Positions 1 through 8,392 of a DNA stretch of 64,000 bases are shown here, piece by piece. Location: the NCBI RefSeq assembly GCF_019969845.1, contig NZ_JAHXYR010000007.1:124001-188000 (forward strand), in the 5' to 3' direction. The notes beneath the pieces are model-generated. The model ran no database searches. It worked only from the letters and a program-made list of their open reading frames with translations, and was not told the DNA's origin. The stretch is from Sphingobacterium sp. GVS05A (GTDB taxonomy: Bacteria > Bacteroidota > Bacteroidia > Sphingobacteriales > Sphingobacteriaceae). The position numbers and the translations under genes are program-made. Positions within the stretch are counted from its first letter, which is position 1, and each line of letters begins with the position of its first letter.

Positions 1-2738
1 CTTGGCGCAGTACCATGTCCGACAGGTACCCGATCATTGTCGTTAATGATGCCATCGCCATTGGCGTCTTTATATAGTAAATCCCCTTTTTTTGGTGTCC
101 CATAGGAGGCAAATGGGTTTACTTTTTGGTTTGTATTTGGATCAGTAGGAGCATTGTCGATCATTTGTTGTACGAGTTGCATGTCTGCATCTGTCTGCAA
201 GATGCGATCGGTCAACAAAATATACTGCGTGTTGATGGCATAGCCCTCTTGTAAAAGATTTGCTCCTGAAATAGATTTGTCGTTGCCTTTAAATTTGACC
301 ACTTTATTGTCAATGAAGGTGAAGTTACCACCGATATTGAATTTAAAATCATCCCCAATTTTGTCGCGGTAGTTGAGGTTAAGCTCGATCCCATTATTGC
401 GGACTTTTGCTGCGTTGGTACGTGGTATGCTTGCATTTCCGACAACTAAAGGTGCAGGAAGGTCGATCAGGATATTGTCTGTTACTTTATTGAAAACATC
501 AATTGAACCGTTCAATTTATAATTGAAAAGGTCAAAATCCAGACCCGCATTTAGAATATAGGTATTTTCCCAGGTCAATAAGGGGTTGCTCAAGACAGTC
601 TGGGCAAACCCGACATAAAGCTGATTGTTCAGGATGTAATTGGCCGGATTGTATAGTGTCTGATATTCGTAGTTGTTAATATTAGCGTCTCTACGGAACG
701 ATGCGTCTGAAGTACCATTGTTGCCCAATACACCATATGAGGCACGGAATTTAAGACTTGGCATCCATTTGACATCGTAGAAATCTTCGGAAGATATTTT
801 CCAGCCGAACGATGCCGAAGGGAAGGTACCCCATCTGCTTTTTCCGGTCATAAAGCGCGATGAACCGTCGGTACGAAGATTGGCTTCCAATAGGTATTTA
901 TCATCCCAGGAGAGGTTGAGTCTTCCAAAGAAGGAGCGCATGGCCCAATCCGTGATGTTGCCGGAAGCCGAAGCATCCATTGTCGCCGCGTTTAACACCG
1001 TAAGTGAAGGATCGACGAGATCCAGTTTGGATGCCGCAAACCAACCATCTTTAAAATATTCCTGGCTGGCACCCACCATCACTTCATAATTTAATTTATC
1101 AAATAGCTTATTCTTGTATTTGGCAACTCCGTCCATATAATAACGATACGATTTAACAGACTCGTTGGTAACAGAGGAACGCCCAGTGCCAGCGGTGGCG
1201 ACTGTATTAGTCAAGAAATCCCAACGATCGTTGAACACAGGTTGCGAATAGATAAAATCGTCATCATAGGTATAGGTGTACGATCCTTCGATAGAAAGGC
1301 CTTCAATAGGTTTTAACTTTCCATAAAATCGGGATACAAAACGATTCTTATTAATATTACCCTTTTGAGCATACAAGCGGTGAAGCACATTGTTGGATTG
1401 TGGGTTCTCTTCCGGATTGCTGGGCGAACCAAATCGGCCATCTGGAGCTCTTAGTACCATACCTGGTGTACTCGCTCCCGCAAAGGTGAATACATCATCA
1501 ATGATATTGGTGCCGATATCGGTCTTTGAGACGACACCATTGATATTAGCTCCAAGTGTAAGCCAGGGTTTTACATCGGCTTCGAGGTTGATACGACCCG
1601 TATGACGTTTGTAGGTAGCTTGTTCAATAACACCGGGATTGTTTAATAGGCCATAGGAACCGAAAAATTTAATTTTTTCACTTCCACCTGTAAAGGACAG
1701 ATTGTGGTTTTGGCTGATCTTATTTTGAAATAGTTCAGACACCCAGTCTGAATTGGGATATTTCAACGGATCTTGCCCTGAATTTTGTCGCCAAAGATCT
1801 ATTTTTTCCTGTGAAAATGTAGGTTTTGCATTTGGATCGCCATTTTTGTAGCCTTCATTAATCAGCTCCATATAATTGGCGTAGTTGGAAACCATTTGGA
1901 TGGTATTGGATGGTTTCTGGCTAGAGAAATAATTATTATAGGTAACCTTAAACTGTTCGGTCTTTCCCTTTTTAGTCGTGATAAGGATAACACCATTGGC
2001 TGCGCGTGAACCATAGATGGAAGCTGAAGCTGCGTCTTTCAATACCGACATACTTTCGACGTCCTGTGGATTGATTAGGTTCATATCACCGATAACACCG
2101 TCGATCACAACAAGTGGATTCGAATTGTTTAATGTTCCCTGACCACGTACCCGAAGAGTACCACCATCGCTACCCGGTCTACCAGAACCTTGATTGACAT
2201 ATAGCCCCGGTGCCTGACCTGCTAAACCCGCAGATAGGGAGGTAACGGGTCTGCTTTCCAGGACTTCCGACATTTGAACGGAGGATACCGAACCTGTCAC
2301 ATTCTCTTTTTTCTGCGTACCGAAACCAACCACGACAACCTCCTCAAGCCCTTTGGATTCTTTATCCAGGGTGATTGTTAAAGGTGAACCGGCATGGGCA
2401 ACAGTTTCGATGGTTTTGTAACCGATACTTCTTACCACCAAGGTGACATCTTTCTGTTGGCTATTGAATTCAAATAAACCGGTTGCATTAGTCGATGTGG
2501 CTTGATTGGTCCCTTTGATTTGGATCGTCACGTTTGCTATGGCCTTACCTTCACTATCTACGACTTTACCTTGGAAACGCTGTTGTATGGCTAGCGAAAG
2601 CTTGCTATGTGTAACTTTAGGGGGCAATGGGGCGGCATGGGAAGTTGCCATATTGGATACGACCAACAGGCAGGATAATGGGATTGCCGCGTGCACCCAG
2701 CGATTTTTCGCAACGGATGCGTTTTGGATCTTGATCAT
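1..2738 (-). CDS. SusC/RagA-like TonB-dependent receptor (partial, C-terminus beyond window)
   Basis: This is a TonB-dependent outer-membrane receptor of the SusC family, which imports oligosaccharides or peptides together with a SusD lipoprotein. I translated it directly: the reading frame is open from the ATG at 2738 to the window edge (912 complete codons), so the C-terminal end of the barrel is missing. It starts with a signal-peptide-like segment, then a carboxypeptidase-regulatory-like domain (about residues 50-125), the SusC box EEVVVVGFGTQKKENVTGSV, and a plug domain with VIDGV and SVLKDAASASIYGSRAANG. The rest is beta-barrel, including GRTDGSSRF-like and SFGWKISSE segments. It has no STN domain, so no ECF sigma signalling is expected. 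Its SusD partner should lie to the left of the window. It is divergent from the beta-barrel gene at 2992. The family call is firm; the substrate is unknown. Confidence 0.93.
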   Translation of the reverse strand, partial: MIKIQNASVAKNRWVHAAIPLSCLLVVSNMATSHAAPLPPKVTHSKLSLAIQQRFQGKVVDSEGKAIANVTIQIKGTNQATSTNATGLFEFNSQQKDVTLVVRSIGYKTIETVAHAGSPLTITLDKESKGLEEVVVVGFGTQKKENVTGSVSSVQMSEVLESRPVTSLSAGLAGQAPGLYVNQGSGRPGSDGGTLRVRGQGTLNNSNPLVVIDGVIGDMNLINPQDVESMSVLKDAASASIYGSRAANGVILITTKKGKTEQFKVTYNNYFSSQKPSNTIQMVSNYANYMELINEGYKNGDPNAKPTFSQEKIDLWRQNSGQDPLKYPNSDWVSELFQNKISQNHNLSFTGGSEKIKFFGSYGLLNNPGVIEQATYKRHTGRINLEADVKPWLTLGANINGVVSKTDIGTNIIDDVFTFAGASTPGMVLRAPDGRFGSPSNPEENPQSNNVLHRLYAQKGNINKNRFVSRFYGKLKPIEGLSIEGSYTYTYDDDFIYSQPVFNDRWDFLTNTVATAGTGRSSVTNESVKSYRYYMDGVAKYKNKLFDKLNYEVMVGASQEYFKDGWFAASKLDLVDPSLTVLNAATMDASASGNITDWAMRSFFGRLNLSWDDKYLLEANLRTDGSSRFMTGKSRWGTFPSASFGWKISSEDFYDVKWMPSLKFRASYGVLGNNGTSDASFRRDANINNYEYQTLYNPANYILNNQLYVGFAQTVLSNPLLTWENTYILNAGLDFDLFNYKLNGSIDVFNKVTDNILIDLPAPLVVGNASIPRTNAAKVRNNGIELNLNYRDKIGDDFKFNIGGNFTFIDNKVVKFKGNDKSISGANLLQEGYAINTQYILLTDRILQTDADMQLVQQMIDNAPTDPNTNQKVNPFASYGTPKKGDLLYKDANGDGIINDNDRVPVGHGTAP

Positions 2739-2919
2739 AGGCTTTGTTAGATTTAATTGGATGAAAAAATGAATTTTCTGTACTGTGAATTTACAGCATT
2801 CAGTATGAACGATTTTGACATTTCGTCGCAATCGTTTTCGTAAAGAAATCAGTATGCTTTTAGCTGAATTTATGTTGAAAATAAGCTAGATAGGTAGTGA
2901 AATTGGATTTATTCCGTAA

Positions 2920-2950
2920 ATTGATGGTCAATGGTAGCGATTTACATTTG
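2920..2950 (+). promoter_or_regulatory. Bacteroidota-type promoter of the beta-barrel gene
   Basis: ATTG at 2920-2923 and TACATTTG at 2943-2950 are 19 bp apart. This fits the Bacteroidota primary-sigma consensus (TTTG, then TAnnTTTG). The start site should be near 2956, leaving a 5' leader of about 35 bases before the ATG at 2992. Confidence 0.7.
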
Positions 2951-2991
2951 TTTATCGTTAACAATGAAAATTATATAAACCTATTTTCTTT

Positions 2992-3684
2992 ATGATGACT
3001 ATCAAGAAACTGTCGTTATTGTTATGTTTGTCGATCGGGGGCTGTCTCGTACATGCACAAACAAAATGGAATGTGAAAGCAGGCCTGAACTTCTCAAATA
3101 TTGATGCCAAAAATAAGGATGGTAATAAGGCAAATACGGAATCCGTCGGAGGTCTGTATTTGGGATTTGGTCCGACGATAAGAATGAGCGAGCGTTTCGC
3201 TATTGAGCCTGCGGTAGTATTCGCTAAACGGGGCTTTGAACGAAAAGAAGGTAAAATCGTAGGCTGGGGTGAGAATTTTAAGGCGAATACTTCCTATCTC
3301 GAACTACCCATAGATGTTGTTGTTAATTCACCAATCGGTAACGATCAACTGCAATTTGGACTTGGGCCTTATATAGGCTATGGATTAGGGGGGAAATGGA
3401 AAACTTCAGAAGCAGTCTATATTGGAGATATTGAAATTGGTAACAAAGGAGATATTAAATTTCAAAATGATGCGAGCATAGCTGATTATGGAGATTATAT
3501 TCTTGGAAAATCGTTTGATTACGGTGTTCGGGCCAAGTTAAACTATCTATTCAGGGGACATTATCTTGTTGGCGTGGAGTTTCAAAAAGGGATTGCTAAC
3601 CTGGAATCAAAATGGGCAGATTATAAACCTGGGGGATCGCTAAGAAATCGTTCATTTGGAATTTCTTTGGGTTACAAGTTTTAG
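2992..3684 (+). CDS. Outer-membrane beta-barrel protein (PorT / porin-family type)
   Basis: This 230-residue protein has an N-terminal signal peptide (residues 1-23, ending VHAQ) and then a predicted eight- to ten-strand barrel. The strands alternate hydrophobic and polar residues and it ends in the usual C-terminal FGISLGYKF with a terminal Phe. It opens with KAGLNFS, typical of the Bacteroidota 'outer membrane protein beta-barrel domain' family. Two ATGs lie in tandem at 2992 and 2995 and I cannot tell them apart. The gene is monocistronic: its own promoter lies upstream and a bidirectional terminator follows. No specific substrate or function can be assigned. It could be a small porin or a structural protein. 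Confidence 0.8.
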   Translation: MMTIKKLSLLLCLSIGGCLVHAQTKWNVKAGLNFSNIDAKNKDGNKANTESVGGLYLGFGPTIRMSERFAIEPAVVFAKRGFERKEGKIVGWGENFKANTSYLELPIDVVVNSPIGNDQLQFGLGPYIGYGLGGKWKTSEAVYIGDIEIGNKGDIKFQNDASIADYGDYILGKSFDYGVRAKLNYLFRGHYLVGVEFQKGIANLESKWADYKPGGSLRNRSFGISLGYKF

Positions 3685-3721
3685 AAACTACTTTTTTAAT
3701 ATAGCTATAAGCCTGTATTTG

Positions 3722-3763
3722 AAAAGATTGATTCCTGAAATCATTTTAGGAATCAATCTTTTT
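3722..3763. terminator. Bidirectional terminator between convergent genes
   Basis: A perfect 14-bp inverted repeat (3723-3736 with 3748-3761) has an 11-base loop and T-runs on both strands. It lies between the barrel gene ending at 3684 and the receptor gene ending at 3801, so it can serve both. Confidence 0.85.
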
Positions 3764-3800
3764 ATGTCGTAGGTCTATTCGAGTCTATTATATGTAGTGT

Positions 3801-6191
3801 TTAGAATTCGATCCTATAGTTAATAGTCGGGATGATACCAGTCCATTTTTGCGGTTCGATGATACGTTTGCTGAAATTGTAATGCATCCCGACAGTATTC
3901 TCTCTATTAAGGATGTTTTGAATATCCAGAATAAGGAGATGACTCACCTTTTTACGGTTGATCCGGTAGCTTGATGAAAAATCAAGTCGAATATAAGGAT
4001 CGGCAGTTAAGGTATTAATTCGGCTTTGATCGATAATTTCCTCATCTAAACGCAAGGATTCATCTTCCAATACCGGAGAGTATTTTCTGCCGCCAGCATA
4101 GATCAGTTTGGCATTCATACCAAATAAGTTATTTTTATTCTTTCCTACTGTCCATTCTTTTCCCAATAATAGATTGCCGACATAGCGTGTATTGAATGTC
4201 GTATTGTATTCTTTGCCATTGAGTGCTTTGAATTTGGAATCAAATACCGAAGTGGTGGCCATAAAATAATAACCTTTGCTGAGTGATTTTTCAACCGTTA
4301 GCTCAATGCCATAATTTCTACCTGTACCTTTATTGACCAGTTGACGATAGGTTGATGTACCAATTGCCGAAATATCTGACACATTCAGCAGGGAGAAATT
4401 CATTGCTGGATCTGAAGAAACCGGGACATTATATAAATGTTGATAATAGACTTCGGTCTTAACCCGGAGTGTACGACTTAGATTCTTTTCATATCCAATG
4501 ACAGCTTGAGCAGATTTGGTAGGAGATAGCGCGGTATTATCTGTTGTATTTTGTCCGGTTCCGCTCTTGGCAAAATAATAGCTGAGGGGTTCTAAACGAT
4601 TGTAAAGTCCGGTACCAAAGGATACCGTCTGGTCTGGAGCGACCTTCCAGTTTAAACCCAGTCTGGGTTCAGCAGTCCAGCTCTTACTTAAGGTAAAGTA
4701 GTTGGCATGTACACCCGTGTTTAACGTCAAACGGTCGGATAGCTCTGTTTTGAGTTGTGCAAAGGCGTCATAGGTACTGGTACTTCCGTTTTCATTGATC
4801 CGTTCTTTTAACGCGGCAAGTTCGGTATCGTAGGTTAAGGCATAGAGGTCATAGCGAAGCAGGCTGGCATTGATACCTGCGCGGATTGTGTTTTTACTGT
4901 TCGCTCTATAGTTAAGGCTACCGGCATAGCGGATTGCGGTATTTGTAAATTTATCTTTGTGATATAGGCTAGCTATATAATCCTGTGTCAGGGTATCTGT
5001 TTTATTGGAATTACGGCTGATTGATGCCGAGATAATATTGGTGAAATACAGCCTATCGTTGGCGATATATTGATGTTTTAGTCCGGCACTTCCGGCGTTA
5101 AATCTCAGGTTCATGTCCTGTGCATCTGTGCGTTCCTCCCATTCCTGAAAATTACGTTTGGCAGTTTCTTTGACTGTTCCCAGACCGCCGATCCCAAACA
5201 ACGAAAATGTTCCGGCCTTCTTGGTTGGAAATACAAAATTAAAGGAGAGATCCTGATATTTTGGGATACCGGTATCCGAGACTTTTACACCTACTTTTTC
5301 CAATAGACTCAATGAGGAGTACCGGTAGCTGATTAAATACGATGCATCGCTTCCTTTTTTGAAGGGACCTTCTAAAGTTGCACCTACTCCCAATACGCCG
5401 ACATTGAATGTGTATTCGCGTTTATCGGTATTTCCCCTTCTAAATCTAAGGTCAAACACCCCCGATATCGCATTGTTGTATTCCGCGGCCAGTCCTCCTG
5501 TATAGAAATCAGATTTCCCCAAAACCATCGTATTGAGCATACTGATCCCTCCACCAGCGGCACCCTCGGCTCCAAAATGGTTGGGATTTACAATTTCGAT
5601 CCCTTCCAATCGCCATTGTAAGCTCTTTGGGGAATTTCCGCGCACAATTATCTCATTGTCATCACCACCAGCAACGACTCCGGGAAAACTCTGTGCCATT
5701 CTCGCTGGGTCAAAGAAAGCGCCGGCATACCGATTGGTCTCCTCAGGTGAAAACGAGCGACCACTGGTCATCGCCATTTGATTTAAAGGTTGTTTTCCCG
5801 TATTGGCGTAAACGACAGCTTCGTTTAGTGTGTTTGCCTGCGGCTCCATTTCAACATTAAGTATATTCTCACGTCCAGAGGTAATAAGCAATTCTGATAA
5901 TTCTTCCTGTCTGTAGCCAGCCATACGCACCCGCAGAACTTGACGACCTACAGGAACTTGTAGGAGTCTAAATATACCTTGCTGATCTGTACTCACAGAT
6001 TTTGTATTGCCATTGGAGGACAGTACAATAGTGGCGCCAACAATTGGAAGTCTTGTATTTTTGTCCAGGACAGTACCTTTGACAGTCTCGGTCACGACCC
6101 GTCGGTTTGTCTTCGTCGAATCTTGTGCCTGGGCAAGTGATTGCGTGGCCTGGGTCGCCAGTGCAATTATTAAGATTGATGTTAGTTTCAT
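3801..6191 (-). CDS. TonB-dependent receptor with carboxypeptidase-like regulatory domain
   Basis: This 796-residue outer-membrane receptor begins with a signal peptide (residues 1-22, QSLAQAQ). A carboxypeptidase-regulatory-like domain follows (about 38-115: GTVLDKNTRLPIVGATIV). The plug domain (about 120-250) contains FPGVVAGGDDNEIIVRGNSP and LEGIEIVNPNHFG, and then comes a 22-strand-type barrel ending in INYRIEF. At under 800 residues it is shorter than SusC proteins and lacks their diagnostic box and a SusD neighbour. It therefore belongs to the general TonB-dependent receptor group, which takes up siderophores, metal chelates or peptides. It is transcribed alone. The substrate cannot be read from the sequence. 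The 390-bp upstream region carries repeated TGTTATTAACA motifs that may regulate it. Confidence 0.88.
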   Translation of the reverse strand: MKLTSILIIALATQATQSLAQAQDSTKTNRRVVTETVKGTVLDKNTRLPIVGATIVLSSNGNTKSVSTDQQGIFRLLQVPVGRQVLRVRMAGYRQEELSELLITSGRENILNVEMEPQANTLNEAVVYANTGKQPLNQMAMTSGRSFSPEETNRYAGAFFDPARMAQSFPGVVAGGDDNEIIVRGNSPKSLQWRLEGIEIVNPNHFGAEGAAGGGISMLNTMVLGKSDFYTGGLAAEYNNAISGVFDLRFRRGNTDKREYTFNVGVLGVGATLEGPFKKGSDASYLISYRYSSLSLLEKVGVKVSDTGIPKYQDLSFNFVFPTKKAGTFSLFGIGGLGTVKETAKRNFQEWEERTDAQDMNLRFNAGSAGLKHQYIANDRLYFTNIISASISRNSNKTDTLTQDYIASLYHKDKFTNTAIRYAGSLNYRANSKNTIRAGINASLLRYDLYALTYDTELAALKERINENGSTSTYDAFAQLKTELSDRLTLNTGVHANYFTLSKSWTAEPRLGLNWKVAPDQTVSFGTGLYNRLEPLSYYFAKSGTGQNTTDNTALSPTKSAQAVIGYEKNLSRTLRVKTEVYYQHLYNVPVSSDPAMNFSLLNVSDISAIGTSTYRQLVNKGTGRNYGIELTVEKSLSKGYYFMATTSVFDSKFKALNGKEYNTTFNTRYVGNLLLGKEWTVGKNKNNLFGMNAKLIYAGGRKYSPVLEDESLRLDEEIIDQSRINTLTADPYIRLDFSSSYRINRKKVSHLLILDIQNILNRENTVGMHYNFSKRIIEPQKWTGIIPTINYRIEF

Positions 6192-6302
6192 ATTGATTAA
6201 GCTTTATCTCTATGACAGCTAACTTTCACTTTACCCTTATCGATCAATATAAATTTTTTAAAACTAGTTTTTTTTCTCCTCAAAAATTTCAAATGGCTGG
6301 AA

Positions 6303-6512
6303 TGTTATTAACAAAAATGATTCTTATATTCAGTTAATTAACATTGTTATTAACATTTTTAATCTGTTTTCGATAGGATGATTTTTTGGAAAAAGACGGG
6401 TGTTAATTGGTTATTTCTTATCGGTAAATCTCAGTCAGTTATGCTTCGCATATTGTTTAGGTTTTCAACAGGATATATGCTAAGACTAAGCTAATTAACA
6501 CGGTTATTAACA
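6303..6512. repeat. Repeated TGTTATTAACA motifs in a 392-bp intergenic region
   Basis: The gap 6192-6583 separates the divergent receptor gene and sigma-factor gene. TGTTATTAACA occurs at 6303-6313 and 6345-6355, and GGTTATTAACA at 6502-6512. A related palindrome, GTTAATTAAC, lies at 6333-6342. The first two copies are 42 bp apart, about four helical turns. They may be regulator binding sites for the receptor gene (inference). Nothing else is evident in this gap. Confidence 0.4.
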
Positions 6513-6583
6513 ATAAGAAAGAGCTTTTATGCAAGAAGCTTATCGGATGTTTCCCTAGGCATAATGAATTTTGTCTCATCCGA

Positions 6584-7276
6584 ATGGGAAGATTGGGTTT
6601 AAAATCTTCTGGAAAAATTAACATTCCCGTAATCTTGTACCACTATCTTTGTAAAGTGAAAACTACCAAAGCCAATGTAGATAACCACTATTTATCACGT
6701 TTTAAATCGGGTGATCCAAAAGCTTTTACCTTTTTTTTTGATTTGTATTGGGAGGAGTTGTATACAACAGTCTTTCGCCATCTTAGGGATGAAGCCTCCG
6801 CAAAGGATCTGGTGCAAGAAGTTTTTATACACATCTGGGAAAAACGCCATCTCATTAACACCGAATATAGCTCCTTAAAATCCTATCTCTATACTTCTGT
6901 TAAAAACAAATTACTCAATTATTACGCTGCTGAGCGGGTTCGTAAACAGGTGTTTGACCGAGCTGCCGAACGAATGGAGCTATTTACCAATTTAGATGAT
7001 CACAATCTGGCAAAGTACAAGGCGTTGGAGGTCATTGTGGAAGATTCTATTGGACGATTGCCCAAGCTGATGCGATCGGTTTATTTGATGCGCTATGAAA
7101 ACTATTCGATAACGCAAATCGCCAAAGAGTTAAACCTCGCCGAACAGACCGTCAAAAATTATTTGTCGGATGCAAGAAGAATCCTGCGTCAGGAATTGAC
7201 ACAACGATTTGCTGATCGTGATTCTATTTTTTTACTCTTCGCCAGCAGTTATCTGCTTCATTATTATTTAATATAA
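6584..7276 (+). CDS. ECF RNA polymerase sigma factor (FecI-like, Bacteroidota sigma-70 family)
   Basis: This extracytoplasmic-function sigma factor should recruit RNA polymerase to the SusC/SusD operon behind it. Region 2 (around GDPKAFTFFFDLYWEEL to KDLVQEVFIHIWEKR) and region 4 (LPKLMRSVYLMRYENYSITQIAKELNL as a helix-turn-helix) are both clear. The C-terminus is hydrophobic (IFLLFASSYLLHYYLI), as in many Bacteroidota FecI-like factors. The start is uncertain. Similarity to the family begins near residue 30, and a -7-like TATCTTTG lies inside the long frame at 6644-6651. An in-frame GTG at 6656 could therefore be the real, nearly leaderless start. The anti-sigma gene follows after 63 bp, and the STN-type SusC beyond it completes a surface-signalling module. 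Confidence 0.9.
   Translation: MGRLGLKSSGKINIPVILYHYLCKVKTTKANVDNHYLSRFKSGDPKAFTFFFDLYWEELYTTVFRHLRDEASAKDLVQEVFIHIWEKRHLINTEYSSLKSYLYTSVKNKLLNYYAAERVRKQVFDRAAERMELFTNLDDHNLAKYKALEVIVEDSIGRLPKLMRSVYLMRYENYSITQIAKELNLAEQTVKNYLSDARRILRQELTQRFADRDSIFLLFASSYLLHYYLI
6644..6651 (+). promoter_or_regulatory. Possible -7 element (TATCTTTG) inside the annotated 5' end of the sigma gene
   Basis: TATCTTTG matches TAnnTTTG exactly. I find no convincing TTG 19-22 bp upstream, so the assignment is weak. If real, transcription would begin near 6657 and translation would use the GTG at 6656 or a later codon. Confidence 0.3.
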
Positions 7277-7339
7277 AAAACATATTAAATTAAAGTACTT
7301 CGAGGGTATTCACCTGTATTAGAATAAAAAATAATAACA

Positions 7340-8320
7340 GTGAATATCGAGAACTTTAAACGTACAATACAAGATTACCTGCAGGGAAAATTGACCGAAA
7401 GGGAAAGTGAACAGGTGGATCGTTGGTATCAGTCTATTACAGAAGAAGATATCAATCCATTTCATGATGCTGCCCATTGTCATGCGGTAAAGGACGAACT
7501 GTTTAAACGGCTTGTACCAACAGTACAGGCTGAAAGAAAAAGCGCAGTTCGGATCCAGCGGTTTCGCTGGTTGTCTGCCGCTGCGGCAATTCTATTACTC
7601 GGTATCTCATCTCTTTTATTTTTGCAGAATCATCAATCAGCTCTTCCTTCTAGGAAAATACTAGCTGAAATGCAGCTTACGCAAACAGTGACGAAAGCTG
7701 GTGAATTGCGGGAGATTTTTCTTCCTGACGGAACTTCCGTTTTTCTCAATGGAAATACACAGATTCGTTATGATAAGATAAATTATGGGAAAAGTAGAGC
7801 CATTTTTTTAGATCGGGGCGAAGCTTTTTTCAAGGTCAAACGTGATACCCTGCATCCATTTACGATAGCATCAGGAGCTGTCTCAGTCACTGTATTGGGG
7901 ACATCCTTCAATGTCAATCGTTCGCAGGCTTCCGGAAAGGTTACAGTTGAAGTTAAAACCGGAAGCGTAAAGGTGTCGGCGAAAAAAAATGGACAACAAC
8001 ATACCCTGACCCGGGGTAAAGCCGCATGCTATAGTCTGGCAAAAAAGCAATTTGAAATTTTTGATCAGAATCCAAATACCGTAAACCTATGGACACAAGG
8101 TGGCATGCTATTGAGCAATGTGGGATTCAACGCGCTTAAAGAAATTATCTACAACCGTTATGGTGTTGTATTGATTGCAGACAACCTTGATACGGATAAA
8201 TTCAACTACTCCCTGATGATTCCTCAGGTTGAGTCATTGGATCAGGTTTTGAGTATGATCTGCACCATTCATCAAATCAAATTTAGGAGGGAAAAAAATG
8301 AAATAATCTTACACAAATAA
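7340..8320 (+). CDS. FecR-family anti-sigma factor
   Basis: This 326-residue inner-membrane protein carries the signal from the outer-membrane receptor to the ECF sigma factor. The N-terminal cytoplasmic part (1-75) should bind sigma. One membrane helix spans about 76-95. The periplasmic FecR domain follows (about 115-210: LPDGTSVFLNGNTQIRY, GEAFFKV, VLGTSFNV). The C-terminal DUF4974-type domain (about 255-326) has the usual LKEIIYNRYG-like start and ends EIILHK. The only suitable start is a GTG at 7340. It sits between the sigma gene and the STN-type SusC, which is the standard order of these trios in Bacteroidota. Confidence 0.93.
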   Translation: MNIENFKRTIQDYLQGKLTERESEQVDRWYQSITEEDINPFHDAAHCHAVKDELFKRLVPTVQAERKSAVRIQRFRWLSAAAAILLLGISSLLFLQNHQSALPSRKILAEMQLTQTVTKAGELREIFLPDGTSVFLNGNTQIRYDKINYGKSRAIFLDRGEAFFKVKRDTLHPFTIASGAVSVTVLGTSFNVNRSQASGKVTVEVKTGSVKVSAKKNGQQHTLTRGKAACYSLAKKQFEIFDQNPNTVNLWTQGGMLLSNVGFNALKEIIYNRYGVVLIADNLDTDKFNYSLMIPQVESLDQVLSMICTIHQIKFRREKNEIILHK

Positions 8321-8392
8321 GCTGCATAGCAGAAAACGACGGAAAATCTATGAAAAGAAAAGTGCTCATCTGGCAAACCGCTAAATCGACCA

